A stretch of 64,000 bases of DNA from Akebia trifoliata (Eukaryota > Streptophyta > Magnoliopsida > Ranunculales > Lardizabalaceae). Shown here piece after piece: positions 35,297-45,103 of this stretch. The position numbers and the translations under genes are program-made. The DNA lies in the NCBI GenBank assembly GCA_017979445.1, contig CM030713.1:26581163-26645162 (forward strand), written 5' to 3'. The notes beneath the pieces were generated by a model. It saw only the letters and a list, made by a program, of their open reading frames with translations, was not told where the DNA came from and searched no databases. The number at the start of each line of letters is the position of its first letter. Position 1 is the stretch's first letter.

Positions 35297-35680
35297 AGAG
35301 GGAAATATTCAACACCCTAAGCTTTACCCTACACTTTAACAAACGTGTTTTGTCCTACATGAGTTAGAAGTTTTGGCATAGGCCAATTTTTGGTGAGGAT
35401 GATCTCTATGATTAGAAGATCATCCTCATCAAAAATCAGCCCATTCCAAAATTTTTAGCCCCATGTTTACAAATTGAAAAATCGTGGATTGTCCATTTTT
35501 TGTAAACCATTTTTGATGGGGTTAGAAGTTTTGCAATGAGCTGATTTTTGGTGAAGATGATCTCCTCACCATAGAGATCATCCTCACTAAAAATCAGCCC
35601 ATTCCAAAACTTCTAACTCATGTAGGACAAAACACGTTTGTTAAAGTGTAGGGTAAAGCTTAGGGTGGGGAACGGGACCC
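35297..35680. repeat. Foldback element, family Y, copy Y2
   Basis: 384 bp. The left end has ACACCCTAAGCTTTACCCTA and the right end has the complementary TAGGGTAAAGCTTAGGGTGG. Each half has its own inner hairpin GGTGAGGATGATCTC...GAGATCATCCTCAC. Both flanks are (TA)n, suggesting insertion into a TA microsatellite. Confidence 0.8.
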
Positions 35681-35968
35681 ATATATATATATATATATAT
35701 ATAGAGAAGCATTTGACATCAGTAAAAAAATCTCATGTTTCACCCTAAGAAATTCAATCGTTGGATCTTAATCAATCGGACGGTCAGGATATAAGTTTCA
35801 TAGTTGTAGATCACTTACGTAGGACGCACAGTCTTTTGTTAGGTTTATTTAATTATTTTCAAATAAATCTCTTCTAATTTTATGATTTATTTACAATCAC
35901 CTCCTCACCACATATTATTTAACCCCTTTTGTACTCTCTCTCTTTCTCTCTCTACATATATATATATA

Positions 35969-36639
35969 GGGTCGTGTTCCGTATACCCCTATTACGACTC
36001 ACATTGCGACACACCGTTTTGTCTTATATGGGCAAAAATGTTTGGAATGGGCTGATTTTTTGTGAGGATGATCTCTATGGTGAGGAGATCATCCTTGCCA
36101 AAAATCAGCTCATTATGAAACTTCTAGCCCCATGTTTACAAGTTGAAAAATTTTAGACCGTCCAATTTTTGTAAATCAATTTTGATGGGGTTAGAAGTTT
36201 TGGAATGGGATGATTTTTTGCCAGGATGATCCCCTCATCACAGAGATCATCCTCACAAAAAATCAGCCCATTCCAAACATTTTTGCCGATATAACACAAA
36301 CGGATGGCGTTATTACGACCCACCGTTTGTGTTATATCGGCAAAAATGTTTGGAATGGGCTGATTTTTTGTGAGGATGATCTCTGTGATGAGGGGATCAT
36401 CCTGGCAAAAAATCATCCCATTCCAAAACTTCTAACCCCATCAAAATTGATTTACAAAAATTGGACGGTCTAAAATTTTTCAACTTGTAAACATGGGGCT
36501 AGAAGTTTCATAATGAGCTGATTTTTGGCAAGGATGATCTCCTCACAAAAAATCAGCCCATTCCAAACATTTTTACCCATATAAGACAAAATGGTGTGTC
36601 ACAATGGGGGTCGTAATGGGGGTCTACGGAACCCGACCC
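35969..36639. repeat. Foldback element, family Y, copy Y3: 671-bp near-palindrome
   Basis: Starts GGGTCGTGTTCCG and ends CGGAACCCGACCC. The stretch 36153-36473 is almost perfectly self-complementary about 36313, so both strands carry near-identical open frames (MIFCQDDPLITEIILTKNQP on each). The right arm lacks about 17 bases of the inner hairpin present in the left arm. Both flanks are (TA)n. There is no protein homology; the mirrored frames follow from the palindrome. Confidence 0.88.
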
Positions 36640-38763
36640 ATATATATATATAATTTGTTTTTCATTTAGCCTCAACTGAACTCCTTTACTTGAAACTCAT
36701 CCATTCATTCTCAATCGAAATCCCTCCTCCTTCTCTTTCCCTCTCTCTCTCTCTCGACATCTGATTTCTCTGCAAGTCCGCCATTAATATAGAGAAGTAA
36801 GAGAAATAGGAGAGCTTTGAATCTTGTTTGGTATAAGCATATGTAATAGGTAGACATGTCAAAGCTTCATTCACATTTAAACAAAAGAACCACCTCTCAA
36901 TATTAATCAGGAACAAAATGAAGGATCGAACAAGTGAAAATATTCCTTTTCTATAAAACAAAAAATTATATCCTAATCCTTAAAATAAATAGAAATATAA
37001 ATTCTTCCCAATTTAATCTTTTTTATTCTTCGTCACAAACGTACATCAATTAAATTCTAATTCATTAAAACCGCATAAAACTCTCCATCAATCATCTCTT
37101 TCTTTATTTCAAAATTTTCATTAAAAAAATGAAGAGAGAAAGATTGAAACAATGCTGAAGAACCCCTTCCATTCTTGTAATATTATTAGGTGTACGTTAA
37201 TGGTTCAATTTCTTATTTGCTAATGATTCAATTTCTTACCAATTCTTCCATAACTATGATAAAAAAAAGGATTAGAAGGTCTATAAAGATGCAATATGTG
37301 ATCCAATGTAAATCCTAATCACCCTCTACCTTGGTTTTAAAATATGATCATCTCATTTCAGATGAATCAAATCATTCTTATTTACAATGGTTGATCGTTT
37401 GATTCCGTCGAATTTGCAATCGAGCAATTTCTTCAACGTTCAATGAAGGAGCATTGATGAAGAAGACAAATGATGAGGAAGGTAATCGAATAAAAATAGA
37501 ATAACTAAATTATTTGATTTTTAGAGTGGGGAGGGAGGTAATTGTAAAATGTGTAGAGTTAATTGTAAAATAACATAAGAAGGGATTTATTTGAAAATAA
37601 GTAAAAAAGTCTAACAAAAGGCTGAAAATTATATTATGACCGTCCGATTGGTTAAGATATATATAACATCTTTTGTTTTTTGCAAACCTCCACGTCAAAA
37701 AAGTGCCAAATGAGGTCAATCCAGCACAATTCTATTAATCATGAAAAAAAACCAAATTTTTAAAAAAACTTACAAAACATACTCCTAATTGAAAACATAG
37801 TCCATTTAAGGTATTTTTAAAATATTGGATTTTTATGCATCTTTTGAAATATTTTTTTAATAAAATGTTAGAATTTTCCTTTTAAAAGTCATTCAAAAGT
37901 CAAAACATATTTGAAGGAATTGTCTCATATCTTCTCTCTAAAATTGATGACATGCCCTTGACATTGGTCTTCTCTTATAGGTAGATAAAAGATGTTCTAA
38001 TTTTTTTTTTCTTTCTAAAACAAACATCTTCAATTTCTTGGACGATGGTGGTGATGAAGATGATGATTATAGCGACAATAATGTGATGGTGTAGGTGATG
38101 ATGATGATCATAATGTTGGTCATGATGATCATAAAACCCTCGTCATCATCATTGATAGTAGAGGTAGAAATTTTAAAGTGGGTCTTCAATGGTCTATATT
38201 TTTATTAGGGGATTGTTTAGTACAAATTCTCAAAAATTAGACTTATTCCACCATTTCCCCTTTTAATCATCCCTTACTACTATTTTGGAGATACCTACTC
38301 AATTATCACATAGAAAATCAAGGAAAAGTGGTACTAAGATTTATGTGGTTTGGCAATGATGTCTAAGTCCACGGAAAAATCCGATCATTTTTCACTATAA
38401 TTCAATCTTTTCAATATGTGAATCAAAAGAGAATAATACAAGAAAAATATTCAAGGTCAATCTTAAATCCAAGTTACAGAACCCGTCTTCTCTGTAAATA
38501 TCTAAAAGATTAAAAAGGAAAAATTAACAAAAGAGGGTTAAATCTTTACAATATATATATATATATATAAAAAAATTAACAAAAATGAATTAAGGCATTG
38601 GACTATCCAATGTTTTAGTAATTGGCTGGACTGTCCAACGTTTTAATGTGTTAAAATTCATTGCTTTATCAAAAATACCCTTACAATAGTTAAAACCGTG
38701 GGCTGTCTAGCGTTTTAATAGCTTGCTTTAACGGGTAATTATAAAAACACCCCTTGAATTAAT
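36640..38763. other. Intergenic DNA
   Basis: AT-rich. It has CT/GA microsatellite DNA at 36740-36756 and GATGAT-rich DNA at 38045-38150 resembling 1100-1170. A lone right end of the 4031-4205 repeat lies at about 37700-37735. No gene recognised. Confidence 0.5.
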
Positions 38764-39087
38764 AGACACCCTGGCCGATTTTTTTTGTCTTATATAACAT
38801 AAAAGTTTTGGAATGAGCTAATTTTTTGGTGATGATGATCTTTATGTTAAGGAGATCCTCCTCACCAAAAATCAGCCCATTACGAAATTTCTAATCCCAT
38901 CAAAACAAGTTCAAGAACAGTAATTCATCCTTTTTTTTTTTTTTTTTTCTGTGAATGGGATTAGAAGTTTTGTTATAGACTGGTTTTTGGTGAGGATGAT
39001 CTCAACATAGAGATCATCCTCATAAAAAATTAGCTCGTTCTGAAACTTTTAACCTATATAAGACAAAAAAAAATCCAACTATGGTGT
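38764..39087. repeat. Foldback element, family Y, copy Y4
   Basis: Ends AGACACCCTGGCCGATTTTT and a complementary AAAAATCCAACTATGGTGT, with TTTTTGTCTTATATA and TATATAAGACAAAAA inside. The two inner hairpins (GGTGATGATGATC... and GGTGAGGATGATCTC...) are present. A run of about 21 T sits in the spacer. Confidence 0.75.
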
Positions 39088-39345
39088 GGGTTGCCTTTAT
39101 TAATTTGTGGGGAGCTTTGATAAGAGAGTTGTTATTGCCACTGTGGACACAGGATTTTCAACATTTTTGAAACATCCCTCCACTTTGGGGTGTTTTGGAG
39201 TCGCCACCATTCATTTTCGGAAATGGGTGTGAATGGTCACCCGAATTTGTATTTTTTGAAAAACATGTCATTTAGACATTTGATGACTCACATATGGATA
39301 GAGCATATTTGGTCCAACCTTGATTCAAGGTAAGGGGGTCCATTT

Positions 39346-39380
39346 ATGGAGTAGGGAAGGTGTTAGGCACCCTACTCCAT
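39346..39380 (-). promoter_or_regulatory. Conserved LTR hairpin (A3)
   Basis: Identical in stem (ATGGAGTAGGG with CCCTACTCCAT) and loop (AAGGTGTTAGGCA) to A2. Confidence 0.8.
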
Positions 39381-40231
39381 CCACGTAATGTGGTAACCTC
39401 GGATTCGGTTTTTTTTTAAATAAAGAAAATAAAAATAAAAAATAAAAAACATTTGATGTGTGCCCTCAAGTGTGAGGGGCTTTCGATATAGATCCAAATC
39501 ATTGAGGGCACCCTTATGAAGAAGGGGCCCTTTGGTGATTTAGACCATAGTGGTGTGTGCAAATGTGTGGAGAAAGGGAAAGTAGAAGAGGGGGGTTGAG
39601 GGGGGTGTTCCTTTTGTCAACCCACCTTGACTTCCTTTGACCTTCCTTGACTTCTTCTTCCTTGCTTGATTTGTTTGAGAGAAGGTTGAGAGTTGAGAGT
39701 TGAGAGTTGGGTGTTGAGAGTAGAGTAGGAGTAGAGAGTTGAGGTGAGTTGTGATTTTTTAGAGATTTTTTTGTCGAATTTTCATTAGTTGTAGTGAGGG
39801 GAGAATGGAGGGGTTTTTATAGAGGTTGGAGAGGTATTTTGAGGGTATAATGGGGTGAATGAAGAGAATAGTGGTTAATGGCATGGGTTGAGAGGAAAAA
39901 GGTATGAAATTGAGATGAAAATGAGGGTGTTTTTGTAATGATGGAAATGGGTTGTGTTTTTAACCCAAAATGGTTTGGATCTTACCCAAATCCATTTGGG
40001 TAGAGTAGAGTGTTTGGTGGGATGAGATGAGTGATGGTTGATGGGAGGAGTGGTGGTGTAAGGGAGTTGTTTGGAGAAGAGTGTTGAGATGGTTGAAGCG
40101 TATGGTGTTGATTTGGAGAGATGAGTGGTGATTGGTTTGATTTTGAGAGGATTGAAGGGATGATGACATGTGGCAAATGGAGAGATGGAGAGATGGTTGA
40201 TTGGTGATGGTGGTTAGATGATTAGAGATAC

Positions 40232-40580
40232 GAGTGGGAGGTATGGGTTGAGGTGATTTTATGGGAGTGTTTTAAGGGAAAGTGATGGATTAGATATGGT
40301 GTGTGATGTGGGTTGGTAAAGAATGAGGGATAGGTTAGGGTGTATAGGGTATGGGTTGAGTTGTGGGTTGTTGATGATGAGAGGATGTGGAATAGGTTAG
40401 GTTAGGGTAGGGTTAGGGTTGAGTTGTGGGTTGTTGATGATGAGAGGAGGGGAATAGGTTAGGTTAGGGTAGGGTTAGGGTTGAGTTGTGGGTTGTTGAT
40501 GATGAGAGGATGGGGAATAGTTTAGGTTAGGTAGGGTTATGGGTTGAGTGATTAGATGAGGGAGGTGGAAGGGATGATGA
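40232..40580 (+). other. 349-base C-free tract in solo LTR A3
   Basis: No C on the + strand for 349 bases, between TGACATGTGGCA (40164-40175) and TGACATGTGTCA (40578-40589). Confidence 0.9.
40350..40545 (+). repeat. Three-unit tandem repeat, about 62-70 bp each
   Basis: GTTGAGTTGTGGGTTGTTGA begins each unit (about 40355, 40419 and 40481). Each continues through GATGAGAGGA and GGTTAGGTTAGGGTAGGG. It is unique to A3 among the three family A copies. Confidence 0.8.
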
Positions 40581-41927
40581 CATGTGTCATCTCTTGGTGA
40601 TTGGTTTGATGTGATGATGATGGGTTGGATTGGATTTGGGTAGTGAAGTAGGCTTTGGGCTTTAGTGGTAGATTGGGTAGGGTTTTGGGCTTAGGTGATG
40701 GATTTGGGTTGGGTTGTAGAATAGTGTTGAGTTGGGTTTTATGTTGGATTGGACTTAAGTTGGATTGGATTGGGGTTGATTTTAAAGATGTATGAGAGTG
40801 GTGAGGTGTGCGGGTCCATGGGCCACGTGGGGTGACCCCGGACACTTATTAATTGAAAATGCATTGTATTTTTCGTAGGTTTGGCTTTGGGGCCCATCCC
40901 AATTTTCGATTTTTGGGGGCATCTTACGTCGAGGGCCCGCTCAAATTCGGGTGTCTACAGCCACACCAACTTTTACTAATACTACACCAATCCTATGTAA
41001 TCCCCAAAGAATTGTACACGATAAGTGTGGTATTAGTAAAAGTTGGTGAGGCAATAGTAACTCTCTTTTATAATTTCAATTAAAACGCTGGACAGTCCAA
41101 CAAGTTACTAAAAAGCTTGACAATCAAATGACTTAATTCGTTTTTGGTAATTTTTGAAAAAGTACATTATTTTTTGTAAATATTAAAACATGTAACTCTC
41201 TTTTAGTATTTTTCCTGATTTAAAAAATGTCTCGGCATTATTATTTACATGATTATAAAAGATAAATTTCCCTTGACTATTGATTAAAATCAAACCTAAC
41301 GGTTGGGATGAAAAATACATAAAAATTATTCACCAAAAAACTTGAGGGATACATATAAATTAGGGGTGCAAGTTGGTTTGGTTTGATTCAATTCAAGGAA
41401 AATTTGGAATTAAACCAAACTAAATTGTCATTAGAACTGAACCAACACTAAGGTCGGTTTGGTTCGGTTCAATTCTATTGCCAATATCTAAAAATTGCTT
41501 TGAAGCAATATATTTTTAATGAAAATAAATAAGTAAACAATAAAAATGAAATTTCATTATTCATATAACTAGCCAATAATCTATTCATAAAAAACATCAT
41601 TAATTTATGTCCTAACTCCTAAAGTAATTCATAATAAATCAATATGTATATATAGTGGCATGTTCTACACCCTACTATTTACCCTACATTTGGCCCTATG
41701 TGTTTTGTCCTACATGGGTTAGAAGTTTTAGAATGGGCTGATTTTTGTTGAGGACGATCTCTATGGTAAGGAGATCACCCTCGCCAAAAATCAACCCATT
41801 TCGAAACTTCTAACCCCATCAAAAATGGTTTACAAAAAATGGACGGTCCATGATTCTTCAACTTGTAAATATGGGGCTAGAAGTTTTGGAATAGGCTGAT
41901 TTTTTGTGAGGATGATCTACTCACCAT

Positions 41928-43226
41928 TGTAGACACCTCATTTTTGCACTTACCTGATTAATCAACTTGTCAATCCAATTGCGACGGTTCCCAATGATAG
42001 ATGAATATTCCAATGCTCTATTTTGTTACTAGATATATTTTAGAATTTCGGATAAGGTATCTCAAATTAACAAAACTGTAGAAACCATACTATGCTAGGA
42101 AAACATGACCCAAAAACGTATAAATCATCATTTTCAGACAAAAAAAAACTTTACGAAAAAAATCATTAAAAATAATCAAATTACCAAAATACCCCTAACA
42201 TCAAAACATCCTTAGAGCCTACATTATGTTTACGAAAACCCTTTCGAACACATAAAACAATAAAGTGAAACAAAATAAATCATTTCGCTAATTTTCATCA
42301 AATTTGACAAAATTATGAAAATACCCTCATAGGGTTCACAATCGTTTTATGTAAAAAATTCGTAAATGATACAAACCTGTAATCCCATTGAATTTCTTAC
42401 GAAAAATCGATTCCAAAACATCCCGGAACATCGAAAAACGACTTGAAACGCAAAAGTTCTCTTCGAGAGCAAAATAGTAAATTTTCAATTTTAACAATTT
42501 AAAATTCTAAAATTAATAATTAAAATATTAATTAACATAAAGTGAAATCTTAATAAAATTAATTTAAAAATTTGAACTAAAAAAATTAATCAATCAAGCC
42601 TTCAGGCAAAATTGTTGATGGTTGCCCACTTATTTAAATAGAGTATCCTGATATTTATTAAAAGACCTCTCTATCTGCGGGCCTAAATAATTAAAATATA
42701 ATTAAAGGGGTTATCTAAAAATCAAAAATATATTATTTCATTGTACGTAAGAATTAAAATCCTAATCTAAAGAAACCTAGTCGATCAAATAAGACTTAAG
42801 TTAAAACTATAATTAAAACCTAATCTAAATAACCCTAGTAAAAAACAGATCTAATAACTGAAACAAAACAAATAATCTCATAGGAGGAGTCTCTCCGCCA
42901 ACTCTGAGGGAACAAATCGTTACGATTATCTAGGTATACTTCTTATTTTATTTATTTATTTATTTATTGATTTTAGGTCTTTTAGCAATGTAATCTTTTT
43001 TGAGAAATATCAGAGACCGGCGTTTGCTGGACGGGGTTGGTGCTTAACACCTTCCAACCCCGTAACGTGATCTCCGGACCATAATTTTCTTTTTATTCGT
43101 AGATTAGTTGTTTTTATCTATTTATAGTCAATGTTCGGTTCCTAGGCCGTAATAACTAGGTGGCGACTTCCAAACCTCAAAAATCAAAAGCAGATCTGCA
43201 CACCCCGTGAATCGAGGGCGCTTTCA
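41928..43226 (+). mobile_element. Solo LTR, family B
   Basis: 1299 bp, TGTAGACACCTCATTTTTGC to CGCTTTCA. The flanks are ACCAT (41923-41927) and ATTAT (43227-43231); the empty-site sequence seen in sister Y copies (cACCATagag) shows these are one 5-bp TSD with two C-to-T changes in the right copy. It shares with family A, in the opposite orientation, the TGTAGACACC start, the hairpin at 43031-43063 and GGTGGCGACTTCC (43159-43171). It has no coding region. I infer a Ty3/gypsy origin of the Tat/Ogre kind from the LTR style only. Confidence 0.8.
43031..43063 (+). promoter_or_regulatory. Conserved LTR hairpin (B)
   Basis: ACGGGGTTGG (43031-43040) pairs perfectly with CCAACCCCGT (43054-43063) around the loop TGCTTAACACCTT. 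This loop is the complement of the family A loop with one change. The stem is unrelated in sequence to those of A1 and A2 but equally well paired. Confidence 0.8.
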
Positions 43227-43507
43227 ATTATAGAGATCATCCTCACTAAAAATTAGTAAATACGTAAGACAAATAGTAAGGTGCCGAACATTTTTCATAT
43301 ATATTTATTATATAGAGGTTCAATTCCCGATTTGATTTGATTCTATACAAGCCTTAAACCAAGAACCAGATCAAATTGATTGATTCTCCATTTTCTTAAC
43401 TTAGAACTGAATCCAGACTCATTCCAAATTGAATCAAATCAACCCAAAACTATCAATTTGATTATGTTCTCGATTTGAAATTTGAACCGACCCAAGCTGT
43501 ACCCCTA

Positions 43508-43933
43508 ATATAAAATTGCTTCTTTTTCTTCTTTCCTATCTTGCCATTTATGACTATAGTCATAATTATCCACATGGGTTCAAGGAAATCTTCTTCAAAT
43601 TTTTATGTTTTTTTCTAAATATTTCTTCTTTAAAAGTTGGATACATTTAATATATGTAAAATGCCATAATGCCCAATGTTGCACCCAGTAACGTCCGTGC
43701 CCCACCACGTATCATAAACAGCCTGGCTGCGCGCAGGACATCAATTTAGTAATTTACACGCACCCTCCCCGCATTTTGCTGAATTTTTCAAAAACACTTC
43801 TTAATTTATTACATGGGCCCCTGGTTCTTAATTTATTACATGGGACCTTTCAATGTCTGTCACTAAACATAAAACGATTGATGTACCCATGTCTCGACCT
43901 TAATGGATTCTTGGGAGGAAAAAAAAGGAAAAA
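43508..43933. other. Intergenic DNA
   Basis: Includes a locally GC-rich stretch at about 43690-43780 (gtgccccaccacg, ggctgcgcgcagg) unlike its surroundings. No gene or repeat assigned. Confidence 0.5.
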
Positions 43934-44290
43934 GAGAACTGCTATTGGCATTCCAATTTTTACTGAATACACCCAATTTCTTAAATTATTTATTACATCT
44001 CAATCAAAGATTAAAACACATTTCAAACATTACTAAGGTTCGGCTCAAATTATAATCTCAAAGTTACCAAACATTATCACATTCGTTCAGACAATTTCAG
44101 TAATTATTTACAATTATGATTAGCTCATAAAATCCTAAAAATCCACAAAAAAAAAAAAAAACAAAACAAAAAAAAGGAGAAAAAAGGACTGCTATTGGCA
44201 CCTCAACTTTTACTTTTTCTCAACCCTTTACTCGTTTTCTTTATTTTTAATTGGATGTAATAAGTAAAAATAAATGGTAGCTTTTTTCCA
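43934..44290. repeat. MITE, family X, composite copy
   Basis: Left half GAGAACTGCTATTGGCATTC..., then a poly-A stretch, then a second start GGACTGCTATTGGCACCTCA. The same composite order occurs at 54206-54574, so the composite itself appears to have moved or been copied. Confidence 0.7.
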
Positions 44291-45098
44291 ATAGATTGAA
44301 GAAGAGGTAGAACACCAATGTATTATTGGGAAGAAGACAAAGAGTTATTTTTCTAATGGAAATTGAGGGTATTAATGTTAAATGTTTGGTAATGCAAGGG
44401 TATCTGAAATATTGATAAAAACCCATCACAATTACCCAACTATTAATGTTAATATGGTAATGTATTTTCTAATTGAGTGCACATTTGCAATTCTAGGAAT
44501 GATTTGAGTTAGGGACCCACTAGTTGCACACCAACCTAAAAAAATCCTTTATTTTTTTATTTAACTTTTTTGTAATCTCTATTTTAAACTACTACTTGCA
44601 CTCCAATACATAATCTTTTAGGGTATAACATTTATTTTTTACTTGTAGCTTTGTATTCTTTCCTTGTACACTACTTTGTTTGTCCTTTGTGATTGATGTT
44701 ACTCATGTTCTCTTTAATTCCAACTTAAGGTACTAATTTTTTCATTTTTGTTTAAATTTTAAATCAAACGCATATATTTGAAGGGAATGCAATTTTGTAA
44801 ATATGGTTCCGAAACAACAAAGTATTTCTTGCAAAAATGACTAAACCAACAATAATTTATGTGGGCCTATTTGAGAAAGAAGAAAAAAAAATTAAAAAAA
44901 GGAGTGCAACACTTTCTAAAATTATTTTGAAGTGTAATCATCCAAATGGAGTGCAAATGGGTAATTTTTTAGTGATGGAGTGCAATAGATAATAGGTGGT
45001 GTGCAACTAATTGGTCCCTCTAAATTATTCTCAAAGTCTTATCCCAAATATTTGAGGTCGGGTAAGTAAATATTATTCCCCTATTTCATTTTGTTTTT
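44291..45098. other. Intergenic DNA
   Basis: AT-rich. Two 'gtgcaa...tgcaa' stretches at about 44500-44610 and 44900-45020 face each other and may be the ends of an old element. No gene recognised. Confidence 0.45.
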
Positions 45099-45103
45099 AA
45101 AGC

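Larger units (their letters stand above)
39142..40959 (-). mobile_element. Solo LTR, family A, copy A3
   Basis: 1818 bp, TGTGGACAC to GTGTCTACA, flanked by the identical 5-mer GCCAC (39137-39141 and 40960-40964). It is very similar to A2 over the first 500 bp, including GGAGTCGCCACC (39197-39208) and the hairpin at 39346-39380. It is longer than A2 because of a three-unit internal tandem repeat at about 40350-40545. No internal retrotransposon domain is present. Confidence 0.92.
39124..41065. repeat. MITE, family X, split by solo LTR A3
   Basis: Left end GAGAGTTGTTATTGCCAC (39124-39141) and right part from 40960 (GCCACACCAACTTTTACTAA to GGCAATAGTAACTCTC). Removing the solo LTR and one TSD copy restores a MITE of about 120 bp with matching inverted ends. 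Confidence 0.85.
41655..43296. repeat. Foldback element, family Y, copy Y5, split by solo LTR B
   Basis: The left half (41655-41927) has CACCCTACTATTTACCCTAC, TTTTGTCCTACATGGGTTAG and two inner hairpin arms. The right half resumes at 43232 (AGAGATCATCCTCAC), is shortened, and ends with ACAAATAGTAAGGTGCCGAAC. The outer ends are (TA)-rich. Boundaries are approximate. Confidence 0.7.
41361..43507. mobile_element. hAT-type element carrying two nested insertions
   Basis: Starts TAGGGGTGCAAGTTGG and ends with the complementary CCAAGCTGTACCCCTA. The flanking 8-mers are ATATAAAT (41353-41360) and ATATAAAA (43508-43515), matching at 7 of 8. The interior is rich in 'ggtttggttc' and 'gaaccaaac' motifs typical of this MITE type. 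A family Y foldback element (41655-43296) sits inside it and holds solo LTR B. The original hAT element was therefore about 0.5 kb. Confidence 0.78.

Noticed and set aside
36153..36473. Matching 87-codon open frames on both strands
   Set aside because: They mirror each other because the DNA is a palindrome. There is no homology or codon signal.
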